Part shown: positions 58,405 to 64,000 of the stretch, in pieces
Layout: every line of letters begins with the position of its first letter
How positions within the stretch are numbered: the stretch's first letter is position 1
Made by a program: the position numbers and the translations under genes
Notes under the pieces: generated by a model
Told to the model about the DNA's origin: nothing
Databases searched by the model: none
The model's input: only the letters and a program-made list of their open reading frames with translations
From: Phenylobacterium sp.
Lineage (GTDB): Bacteria; Pseudomonadota; Alphaproteobacteria; Caulobacterales; Caulobacteraceae
Length of the DNA: 64,000 nucleotides
Direction of reading: 5' to 3'
NCBI RefSeq assembly: GCF_004299445.1
Contig: NZ_SCTC01000078.1
Location: 1 to 64,000, forward strand

Positions 58405-58500
58405 ATGAAGGGCCCCCTATTGGTCGCTGTCATCTTCCTGTCCTTGCTTGCCATCGCCATGGTCTACCTTGTCAATCAAACTCCGGTCCAGCATCCCTAG
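58405..58500 (+). CDS. 31-residue TM peptide on the plus strand
   Basis: ATG 58405 to TAG 58498-58500 encodes MKGPLLVAVIFLSLLAIAMV and YLVNQTPVQHP, one TM helix with a short tail. It lies on the opposite strand in a 170-base gap. An extended -10-like TGCTAGACT lies about 20 bases upstream. The weak base bias of so short a frame keeps confidence low. Confidence 0.35.
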   Translation: MKGPLLVAVIFLSLLAIAMVYLVNQTPVQHP

Positions 58501-58724
58501 CGCCTCTCGTTGTTCTCCAGATCGTCCTCGGCTTGCCAGGCCAGGGATGCTGCGCGGGCTAAGTTTAGCGCCCTCAGCCAGAGCCTACGCGTGATGCTGG
58601 TCTCGCAGTCGGGGCACGTCACTTCGTCTCGGTTGTCGGTGATGCGAGGCGAGCTGTCCTGGGTCCAGCAGCGCTGCCGAGGCGGGTCTCCGGGGCGCGA
58701 GGTATTGCGGTGGGTGAGCTTCAC
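58497..58724 (-). CDS. Small CPDC zinc-knuckle protein
   Basis: GTG 58724 overlaps the upstream stop and gives 75 residues. It contains RCWTQDSSPRITDNRDEVTC then CPDCETS, a VTCPDC motif common in small phage proteins. C-terminal helix follows. Unknown function. Confidence 0.55.
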   Translation of the reverse strand: MKLTHRNTSRPGDPPRQRCWTQDSSPRITDNRDEVTCPDCETSITRRLWLRALNLARAASLAWQAEDDLENNERR

Positions 58725-58945
58725 GGTTCCCCCAGCTTCCGGATGGCGGCGACACAATCAGAAACAGCACGGTCATAGGCTGCGTCGCACAGGTCACCTA
58801 TCACCGGGTTTTCCAAGTGCTCATGCGCGGCTGCGAAGGCGCATGCCTCGATCGCCTCTAGGATGGCGCGCTCGACGAGTCGTCGCCTTTCGTGAGTGTA
58901 ATTTTCGAACGTTAGCTCCCGCGCCTTATCGCTGGCCCAGCTCAT
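58721..58945 (-). CDS. Small helical hypothetical protein
   Basis: A 74-residue, Ala- and Glu-rich protein (RRRLVERAILEAIEACAFAA) that is probably all helical. Overlaps genes on both sides in the minus-strand operon. Confidence 0.5.
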   Translation of the reverse strand: MSWASDKARELTFENYTHERRRLVERAILEAIEACAFAAAHEHLENPVIGDLCDAAYDRAVSDCVAAIRKLGEP

Positions 58946-59028
58946 CGACGCCTCCCGTGAAACAGACCCGCCGAGTAGGCGATGGTGGCAAGGGCGATGA
59001 GCATGCCGATGATGAGAAGGGCGGTCAT
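58942..59028 (-). CDS. 28-residue TM microprotein
   Basis: ATG 59028 overlaps the upstream stop; the product MTALLIIGMLIALATIAYSA plus GLFHGRRR is a single TM helix with a basic end. Its perfect spacing with both neighbours supports it as a real microprotein. Confidence 0.5.
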   Translation of the reverse strand: MTALLIIGMLIALATIAYSAGLFHGRRR

Positions 59029-59219
59029 CGCGGCCTCAGTTCTGGCTCCCCGCGGTCCCGGCGCATCTCGTTCTCGTCGGTGAGCTTCGGTAGCCTCGCG
59101 AGGTACCTGCTCACATCGCCATGACGCGGGCACTTGCCGGCATTGCAGGCGAACCAGCAGCGACCGACGGGCGTGCCGTCGCCGGTCCGTTCCTTGATCG
59201 GGCAGTTCAAGACGCTCAT
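59025..59219 (-). CDS. Small Cys-rich protein
   Basis: ATG 59219 follows a strong GGGAG-containing purine tract on the minus strand. The 64-residue product has CWFACNAGKCPRHGD near the centre, a likely zinc-binding site. The rest is charged and helical. Confidence 0.6.
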   Translation of the reverse strand: MSVLNCPIKERTGDGTPVGRCWFACNAGKCPRHGDVSRYLARLPKLTDENEMRRDRGEPELRPR

Positions 59220-59256
59220 CTCCCAGCCCCTCCCCCATGGGTAGTGTTGGGGTCGC

Positions 59257-59448
59257 TCACGGCCGCACCGCAGAGCAACTAATCGCCGCCTCTTCATAGA
59301 ACGAATGCCCGCTCCACTTCCGCTTGAGGTGCCCAGCAAGCCACTTCACGAACGGGCGATAGCACGCGCCGCAGAACGCGACCTCGAATCGGGCGTACCA
59401 GTTCCCGGTCGACGGATGGTACGGACCATGGCACTGGAAGCACCTCAT
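59257..59448 (-). CDS. Small CxxC/CxxC zinc protein
   Basis: The 63-residue protein reads MRCFQCHGPYHPSTGNWYAR, then FEVAFCGACYRPFVKWLAGH. Two CxxC pairs 22 residues apart form a zinc-finger fold common in small phage proteins. ATG 59448 overlaps the RlaP-type stop. Confidence 0.65.
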   Translation of the reverse strand: MRCFQCHGPYHPSTGNWYARFEVAFCGACYRPFVKWLAGHLKRKWSGHSFYEEAAISCSAVRP

Positions 59449-60542
59449 GACATCGGCCCGTCGATGAAGTCGCCGACGACGGAGACCAGCACCTCGTCAA
59501 TCTTCTTTCGGTCGGGAGCATGCGGAAGCCTCGACTCGGCGGCGATCGTTCCGAGTCGCGTCTCCATCTCTTCCGCGAACTGCATCAGCTGATCATACGA
59601 CCAAGCGCCCCCGCGCACCGCCAGGAGTTCTTCGGCGTCGGGCCGCCGCACGCGGACTATGCCTTCGCCGAGGATCTCGATTGCCATCCGCATCAGCCGG
59701 ACGAGATGCATCGCGTGCTTCGTGTCGTAGCCGTGGGCGCTCTCCAGTGCGGCGCGCTTCTCGTTCCGCTCTTCCTTCCACTTCTGATACGAGACCCAGT
59801 TTCGGATCGCGGCGTTGTACTTCCGCTCGGCGACAATGAGCGGGATCAACTGCGGCCCGAGGTCGATCTCTCTGGCTACCGCCGAGACGAGTTCCGCGTC
59901 GCGCTCGGCGACCTTGTCCTTCGTCCAGCCCTCACCGCCGAGCGTGTCCTCGAGCTTGCGGATGCGCGCCTCGACCACGCCGAACTGATCCTTGTCCAGC
60001 GTCGGTGCGTTCGGAAGGCCGAAGTCCGACCGCTCGGGGTGCTTCTTGGGCGGGTCGAGCAACCACCGCCGGTGTGTCTTGATTCGCTTGAGCTGCGCCA
60101 TCGCATAGCCGCTGAACGTGTGCTGGGCCTTCTTCGACAAGAAGAGGTCGCGGTGCAGGCGGATGCGCTCCCAGGCGATCGAGGTCAGCAGGACGTCTCG
60201 ATCGTCGCAGAACAGGACCTCGATGATGTTCGGATTGCAATCAGCAGCGAGGTTCACGAACTTGCGGACGTCATAAATGACGGCGTCGAGATCACCCTTG
60301 CACTCGGCCTGCTCGAACCGATGGAGATAGCCGAGGAAATATTCACGCGGCGGGATGGCCACGCCCTTGAGATCAAGATCGGACGTGGGTAGGTTGGTGC
60401 CGTAGGCGTGGCTGCCCGACTTCGCGAGGAACATCGTGCGCGCAGGAAGCCACTCCAGGTTGCCGCGGTACCAGGCGAAGGCGTGGCGCCCGAACTCGTC
60501 GGTGGTCAACGGGCCTTCGGTGATGATGACCGCCGTGCTCAT
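59445..60542 (-). CDS. RlaP-type nucleotidyltransferase (DNA polymerase beta superfamily)
   Basis: A 365-residue protein with the polymerase-beta nucleotidyltransferase motif KSGSHAYGTNLPTSDLDLKG near 41-60, giving the GSxxxGT and DxD metal residues. VAIPPREYFLGYL and NPNIIEVLFCDDRDVL follow, matching the RlaP family (PF10127 as I recall), linked to RNA ligase and RNA repair systems. A long helical C-terminus (AAIRNWVSYQKWKEERNEKR) completes it. It lies about 4 kb from the Ro60 gene on the opposite strand. Confidence 0.82.
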   Translation of the reverse strand: MSTAVIITEGPLTTDEFGRHAFAWYRGNLEWLPARTMFLAKSGSHAYGTNLPTSDLDLKGVAIPPREYFLGYLHRFEQAECKGDLDAVIYDVRKFVNLAADCNPNIIEVLFCDDRDVLLTSIAWERIRLHRDLFLSKKAQHTFSGYAMAQLKRIKTHRRWLLDPPKKHPERSDFGLPNAPTLDKDQFGVVEARIRKLEDTLGGEGWTKDKVAERDAELVSAVAREIDLGPQLIPLIVAERKYNAAIRNWVSYQKWKEERNEKRAALESAHGYDTKHAMHLVRLMRMAIEILGEGIVRVRRPDAEELLAVRGGAWSYDQLMQFAEEMETRLGTIAAESRLPHAPDRKKIDEVLVSVVGDFIDGPMS

Positions 60543-60721
60543 CTCGCCTTGCCCTTCCCTCCATGGGTCGCTGCATTGCGCTCATCTCTACCGATCTGGA
60601 TCTTGCGCTTGACCGCAGGCTTTTCTTGCTTCGCCTTTGGCATGCGCTCGTCCTTGTGCGGCTTGCACATGAGACACCCAGCGCGCTGGTGCTTGGGGCG
60701 TCGTCGCTTGTGGTTTGCCAT
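60539..60721 (-). CDS. Small basic MANHKRRRPK protein
   Basis: The 60-residue protein begins MANHKRRRPKHQRAGCLMCK, a highly basic family seen in many phages and bacterial genomes, of unknown function. ATG 60721 is preceded by GGAGGG inside the upstream gene's last codons. Confidence 0.75.
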   Translation of the reverse strand: MANHKRRRPKHQRAGCLMCKPHKDERMPKAKQEKPAVKRKIQIGRDERNAATHGGKGKAR

Positions 60722-60723
60722 CG

Positions 60724-61026
60724 TTACCTTCGCTTCCCTCCATGGGTCACGCCGTCGCCGGTGAGTACGTCGCCGATCCGAACCGCGCTCACGTCGATAC
60801 CAAGCAGCCCGCGGGTTTCGCCGGCCGGGACGTCGCAGAGGATGCGCGGACCTGGTGCAATCGGGGCGTCGCTCCAGATCACGGGCCTGCCGTCCGCCAG
60901 CACTTCTCCGCCGGGGCCGGCGGAGAGCACGGCGCCAGCGGGGATTTCGATGCTGAGCCCGTTCGGAGACGATAAGCGGATCGCGTAAGGGACAGGGTGG
61001 CCAAAGTACAGGCTGAGCACTCCCAT
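60724..61026 (-). CDS. Hypothetical beta-rich protein
   Basis: ATG 61026 overlaps the RHH gene's stop and gives 100 residues. SIEIPAGAVLSAGPGGEVLA and RILCDVPAGETRGLLGIDVS are beta-rich. The C-terminus THGGKRR is encoded by a copy of the ribosome-binding repeat that serves the next gene. Confidence 0.5.
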   Translation of the reverse strand: MGVLSLYFGHPVPYAIRLSSPNGLSIEIPAGAVLSAGPGGEVLADGRPVIWSDAPIAPGPRILCDVPAGETRGLLGIDVSAVRIGDVLTGDGVTHGGKRR

Positions 61027-61286
61027 CACTTCCCTCCTTTTCGACCATGGGTCACGCCGTCGCGCTCCGATGGGGCGAGTTCTTCGGACGGGTCGACGGG
61101 AACCATGGCGTCGTTGATGATCCCCTTCTCACGCAGGAGACCGCGAACCGTCTCGCTTACCGTCTCCCCGGCCTTCCTGGCATGCCGCTTCACGGCACCC
61201 TTCTCGGTATGGTTCAGACGGACGCACAGGGGCGGGGTGTCGGCACGCTTGCGGTCGAATCTCGGCACGGTCGTGACGTCATACAC
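61026..61286 (-). CDS. Ribbon-helix-helix regulator beside the operator array
   Basis: From GTG 61286 the 86-residue protein has PLCVRLNHTEKGAVKRHARK, AGETVSETVRGLLREKGII, a strand and two helices typical of RHH proteins. It is the first gene of the minus-strand operon and abuts the palindrome cluster between the divergent operons, so it probably binds those sites and controls both. Confidence 0.72.
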   Translation of the reverse strand: MYDVTTVPRFDRKRADTPPLCVRLNHTEKGAVKRHARKAGETVSETVRGLLREKGIINDAMVPVDPSEELAPSERDGVTHGRKGGK

Positions 61287-61340
61287 TATCTGTGCCGCCG
61301 ATGCCAGCTGACCTAACTGCGCAGACCCATTCGCGGAGAG

Positions 61341-61475
61341 TGCGTAGCGTTATACGCAACTGTGTAATGTTATACGCAACGACATGGCCGAAAGTGCGTA
61401 GCGTATTACGCACCAAGGGAGCTAAGTCCGCGATACGTATTACGCTAAGGAGTGGCACGGGTAGTGTATTACGCT
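61341..61475. promoter_or_regulatory. Five palindromic operator-like sites between divergent operons
   Basis: TGCGTA-GCGTTA-TACGCA at 61341-61358 and TGCGTA-GCGTAT-TACGCA at 61395-61412 are palindromes with 6-base half-sites. Related copies: TGTGTAATGTTATACGCA (61361-61378), GCGATACGTATTACGC near 61430, and TAGTGTATTACGC near 61462. The last two are each followed by TAAGG, which for the second lies just before ATG 61481. They fill the 194-base gap between the RHH gene and the next operon. TATACGC sites recur near 19.7-20.0 kb. Confidence 0.72.
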
Positions 61476-61480
61476 AAGGC

Positions 61481-61972
61481 ATGACGAACGCGATGCAGGC
61501 CGAGACCAGCGCCACCGTTGCTCAGCTCATTCGGGCCGACCTGAAGACCGTCTTCCCCGGCGTCAAGTTCTCCGTGACGACCCGGCGCGGGACTGGCTCC
61601 GTGACTGTTCAGTGGGTCGACGGTCCGGCAGTCGATCCGGTGGCGTCTATCGCGGCCAAGTATGAGGCTGGGAGCTTCAACGGGATGACCGACTCTTACG
61701 AGTTCCGCAAAGACAGGCCCGCGCACCCGACCTGCCAGTTTACCTTCGCCAGCCGCTCGATCTCGGACGCGCTCCGAACCCGGGCCGAGCGCGACATCGC
61801 CGCCAAGTTCGGCGGCACGAGCGTACAGATCATGGATATGGCCTACCAGGCGTTTCGTCGCGCGGATCTACGCCCCGGGTATGCCGGAGTGGCGTTCATC
61901 AACGGGCGCTGCGAGATCGTGACCGGGCCGGCGGCCGAGACGATCGCGGTTGCCTCGCCGGAGGTCGCCTAA
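61481..61972 (+). CDS. LPD29-domain protein
   Basis: The 163-residue protein contains VAQLIRADLKTVFPGVKFSV, GSVTVQWVDGPAV and SFNGMTDSYE, matching the LPD29 (large polyvalent protein-associated) domain family found in phages and conjugative elements. The role is unknown but often linked to early takeover. It is the first gene of the plus-strand operon after the operator array. Confidence 0.78.
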   Translation: MTNAMQAETSATVAQLIRADLKTVFPGVKFSVTTRRGTGSVTVQWVDGPAVDPVASIAAKYEAGSFNGMTDSYEFRKDRPAHPTCQFTFASRSISDALRTRAERDIAAKFGGTSVQIMDMAYQAFRRADLRPGYAGVAFINGRCEIVTGPAAETIAVASPEVA

Positions 61973-62235
61973 TGTCCTCCCACGCCGCCACCGCCCGGAC
62001 CGTCAAGGTCATCAAGATCCTCGACCGCGTTCCTGCTGGCGAGACCGCCGCCGAGGTAGCCGCGATCGCCGAGTGGCTCGCCGAGCGTACCAAGGCCGAG
62101 CGCGACGCCATCGCGGCCATGGTCGGCGTCAACCCGCCGTCAGAGGAGACCTGGCGGCTGGTCGTCGAGGCCCAGCGGGCGCGTCGACCGAACTCCGCCA
62201 ACCCCTTCGCCCGCGTTCGAAAGGAGGCCGTGTAG
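61972..62235 (+). CDS. Hypothetical helical protein
   Basis: An 87-residue Ala/Glu-rich product (GETAAEVAAIAEWLAERTKA) that overlaps the LPD29 stop. Helical; unknown function. Confidence 0.5.
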   Translation: MSSHAATARTVKVIKILDRVPAGETAAEVAAIAEWLAERTKAERDAIAAMVGVNPPSEETWRLVVEAQRARRPNSANPFARVRKEAV

Positions 62236-62237
62236 TC

Positions 62238-62318
62238 ATGCGTCGAGTCGACCATCACACCATCGTTGCCGTGATCCTTGTGCTTGGCATCCTCTTGATC
62301 AAGGCGGTGTCGCGATGA
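62238..62318 (+). CDS. 26-residue TM microprotein
   Basis: AGGAGG at 62222-62227 precedes ATG 62238; the product MRRVDHHTIVAVILVLGILL with IKAVSR has one TM helix. The next ATG overlaps its stop, so it is likely translated. Confidence 0.5.
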   Translation: MRRVDHHTIVAVILVLGILLIKAVSR

Positions 62319-62755
62319 CCGACCCCCGCAACGACCGCCCCTCTGCCGACGACGATCGCTTCGACGACCGCCCTTGCTGCGGTATCTGTGACCGCGCCGT
62401 CACCCCTGCGAACTTCGGCGCCTGGGACCGCTGGGACGTGTTCTGTGTCGACTGTCGCAACGCGGCCGAGCTGGCTTATCCCGCTGGTGACGATGGTCTC
62501 CCGACCGATGAGGAGTACCATCGCCCCATGACGACGGGAGAGGCGATGGCGATGGCGGTGGAGTCGGCGATGGGAGGGCGGACGCTACTCAACGGACGCG
62601 ACCCGCACGACGACGGCCTCTGCGACTGCCCGGCCGACATGCACGAGGAGCGGTGCCCGGTCGGGGGCGAGGACGCCGAGGAGAGCACCGTCGAAGTTGT
62701 CGCCCCGTCGATGGCCGAGTTGATGGACGATCTGAGAAGGCGTGGCGCCGCCTAG
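62315..62755 (+). CDS. Hypothetical zinc-knuckle protein
   Basis: The 146-residue protein has PCCGICDRAV and FCVDCRN, a CxxC/CxxC pair near residues 20-50. The rest is acidic with GLCDCPADMHEERC later. Function unknown. Confidence 0.6.
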   Translation: MTDPRNDRPSADDDRFDDRPCCGICDRAVTPANFGAWDRWDVFCVDCRNAAELAYPAGDDGLPTDEEYHRPMTTGEAMAMAVESAMGGRTLLNGRDPHDDGLCDCPADMHEERCPVGGEDAEESTVEVVAPSMAELMDDLRRRGAA

Positions 62756-62850
62756 TCGCTTCACCGCAACGCGCGCCATGGCCCATCCGCGCATCGCACT
62801 GCTGGGCATGGCACTGCAAAGCCCTCCAAACCAAGGCAAGGAGTTACCGA

Positions 62851-63450
62851 ATGGAACGAGTCAAGGTCACGATCGAAGGGACGACACCGCTGCTGATGAA
62901 CCGCTTCACCGACGAGGCGGCGGCCAAGGTCAGCGGCGGCACAAGCGCCGTCATGGCCGGCAACAAGGGAACGCCGCGAGAGCAGGCGGCGAAGAAGACC
63001 TACGAGGACGAGGCCGGCGTCCTGCACATCCCGGGCACCAACGTCTTCCGCGCCATCATCGACGCGGGCACCTTCCACAAGGCCGGCAAGTCCAAGATCA
63101 CGACGCAGAAGTCGTCGCTGGTTCCGGCCGCGATGGCGCTGCTGGAGCTGACATGTCCGCTGGCAACGAAGAACGGCGCGCCGAAGTGGGAGGTTGACTC
63201 GCGCGCGGTGGTCATCCCGAGCACCGGCGGTCGGATCATGTGCCACCGGCCCCGCGTCGACGAATGGCGACTGTCATTCACGCTGGAGGTCGACACGGGG
63301 ATGTTCACGCTTCCGCTGGTCCGCCAACTGCTGGACGACGCTGGCAAGAGGATCGGTCTCGGCGACTTCCGGCCGTCCCGCAAGGGGCCGTTCGGGCGTT
63401 TCGTCGTAGTCGCATGGGATACCGAGAAGGCAGCGGGCAAGGCGCGCTAG
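62851..63450 (+). CDS. Conserved phage-like protein with a GLGDFRPSRKGPFGRF motif
   Basis: AAGGAG lies upstream of ATG 62851. The 199-residue protein starts VKVTIEGTTPLLMNRFTDEA, has LHIPGTNVFRAIIDAGTFHK, and ends with a Gly-rich GLGDFRPSRKGPFGRF loop. This N-terminal strand plus C-terminal Gly-rich loop resembles RAMP-type (Cas7-like) folds, but the similarity is only suggestive. There is no CRISPR array nearby. Confidence 0.6.
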   Translation: MERVKVTIEGTTPLLMNRFTDEAAAKVSGGTSAVMAGNKGTPREQAAKKTYEDEAGVLHIPGTNVFRAIIDAGTFHKAGKSKITTQKSSLVPAAMALLELTCPLATKNGAPKWEVDSRAVVIPSTGGRIMCHRPRVDEWRLSFTLEVDTGMFTLPLVRQLLDDAGKRIGLGDFRPSRKGPFGRFVVVAWDTEKAAGKAR

Positions 63451-63604
63451 GATGGTTCCTGTCGAGGCGAGGCGAAGCACTGCATGTCGAGGCATCGATC
63501 ACCGTGGCGATGCTCTGCATGCCGGCGCGAGTCCTTGCGTTCCGAGGCGGGGCTCAGCGTTGCATACCAAGGGATTTACCGCTTCTACGCAAGGGAGGAA
63601 GAGC

Positions 63605-63646
63605 ATGAACAAGACGAAGCACGCAGCCCCGGCGGTGTCCCCGTGA
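63605..63646 (+). CDS. 13-residue leader-type ORF
   Basis: GGGAGGAAGAGC directly precedes ATG 63605, a strong ribosome-binding site for an ORF of only 13 codons. Its TGA overlaps GTG 63643 (GTGA). It may serve to couple translation into the next gene. Confidence 0.35.
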   Translation: MNKTKHAAPAVSP

Positions 63647-63870
63647 GCGCCGCCGCGAAGCCAAGGGCCGTTCACGGAGCTGGGATTCCGTGCGGCCTTC
63701 CATCACCTGGCAGCCGGAACCAGGCGTGCGTTCGCGGGCTCCATCCAATGATCGAGGAGGACGCGCTCATCGCTGCGCCCGGCGAACTCGTGACCTGTAA
63801 GCGCTGTCGCCGCATCGAGGCCAAGTCGAGACGCTCCCGCCAGGCCGCCACCCCCAAGGAGCAGCCGTGA
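63643..63870 (+). CDS. Small VTCKRC phage protein
   Basis: The 75-residue protein contains PGELVTCKRCRRIEAKSRRS, a VTCxxC motif as in other small phage proteins here (53554, 58497). GTG 63643 overlaps the leader ORF stop. Confidence 0.55.
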   Translation: MSAAAKPRAVHGAGIPCGLPSPGSRNQACVRGLHPMIEEDALIAAPGELVTCKRCRRIEAKSRRSRQAATPKEQP

Positions 63871-64000
63871 GCGCCGCCAAGCCGACGGGGGAGCGAGCCA
63901 AGAAGGCAGAGCTCCCGAAGTGCCTCGGCTGCGGGCATCGCCGGCCGCACGAGCCGCGCTGCACGGCCATGCGCAGCTGCGGGCCAAGCGGCACGTTCCG
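63867..64000 (+). CDS. Hypothetical CLGC protein (partial, runs off the window)
   Basis: GTG 63867 overlaps the previous stop; the visible part has KCLGCGHRRPHEPRC, a likely zinc knuckle. The 3' end is beyond the window. Confidence 0.5.
   Translation, partial: MSAAKPTGERAKKAELPKCLGCGHRRPHEPRCTAMRSCGPSGTF

Overview
The window is a dense, high-GC stretch of a tailed bacteriophage genome (free phage or prophage). Genes abut or overlap by 1-4 bases (ATGA, GTGA, TGATG junctions) and codons mostly end in G or C. The virion block follows Mu-like order: terminase, DUF935 portal, MuF-like head protein, MuI-like protease, decoration protein, MuT-like capsid, DUF1320, gpG-like protein, contractile sheath and tube, tail assembly chaperone, tape measure, spike, gp25/J-type baseplate proteins, tail fibres. 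No transposase, integrase, tRNA gene or CRISPR array was seen, so lifestyle is open. Three hints point to a Myxococcota-type host: a sigma-region-4-like protein of a kind I know from myxobacteria (14587-15483), a lipoprotein with GTGG-rich linkers (39801-40451), and a bacterial dapB (27545-28363). Host assignment is inference.

Layout. 1-9500: small Cys-rich proteins, a DUF1376 replication protein, DnaB helicase, ThyX, DUF3310, and the first two of four methyltransferases. 9500-16200: two more methyltransferases (one with its frame broken at 41-bp repeats), a lytic transglycosylase, a TPM-like membrane protein, a Gp37/Gp68 CX6CX2C protein, a sigma-like protein. 16200-36100: small virion-linked genes, a large GFD/WGFD repeat protein, a ribbon-helix-helix regulator, packaging and head genes. 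36100-50150: tail, baseplate and fibres. 50150-53435: lysis-like membrane proteins, a REC-only response regulator, a RuvC-like resolvase. 53435-55834: a Ro60 (TROVE) homologue with a tRNA-like RNA element and a Y-RNA-like leader stem. 55854-61286: a long minus-strand operon with a secreted nuclease and an RlaP-type nucleotidyltransferase. 61287-64000: palindromic operators and a plus-strand operon leaving the window.

Three observations stand out. The MuF-like gene carries an intein, and the intein's central DNA encodes on the opposite strand, codon-over-codon, a helix-turn-helix plus Vsr/DUF559-like nuclease that looks like its homing endonuclease. Second, the Ro60 homologue is preceded by a candidate circularly permuted tRNA-like RNA (T-arm, acceptor-like hairpin, D-arm) and by a leader stem that can form a Y-RNA-like Ro-binding helix; an RNA-repair-type nucleotidyltransferase lies about 4 kb away. 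Third, a DNA adenine methylase is split by three 41-bp repeats, and losing one repeat would restore the frame, suggesting a phase switch.

Two minus-strand cassettes interrupt the plus-strand virion operon: 27178-28363 (dapB and a protein with a paralogue at 56820-57101, bracketed by a 13-bp inverted repeat) and 39801-40850 (HTH-lipoprotein fusion and a zinc-ribbon membrane protein). All calls rest on reading the sequence and remembered family features; no database search was run.
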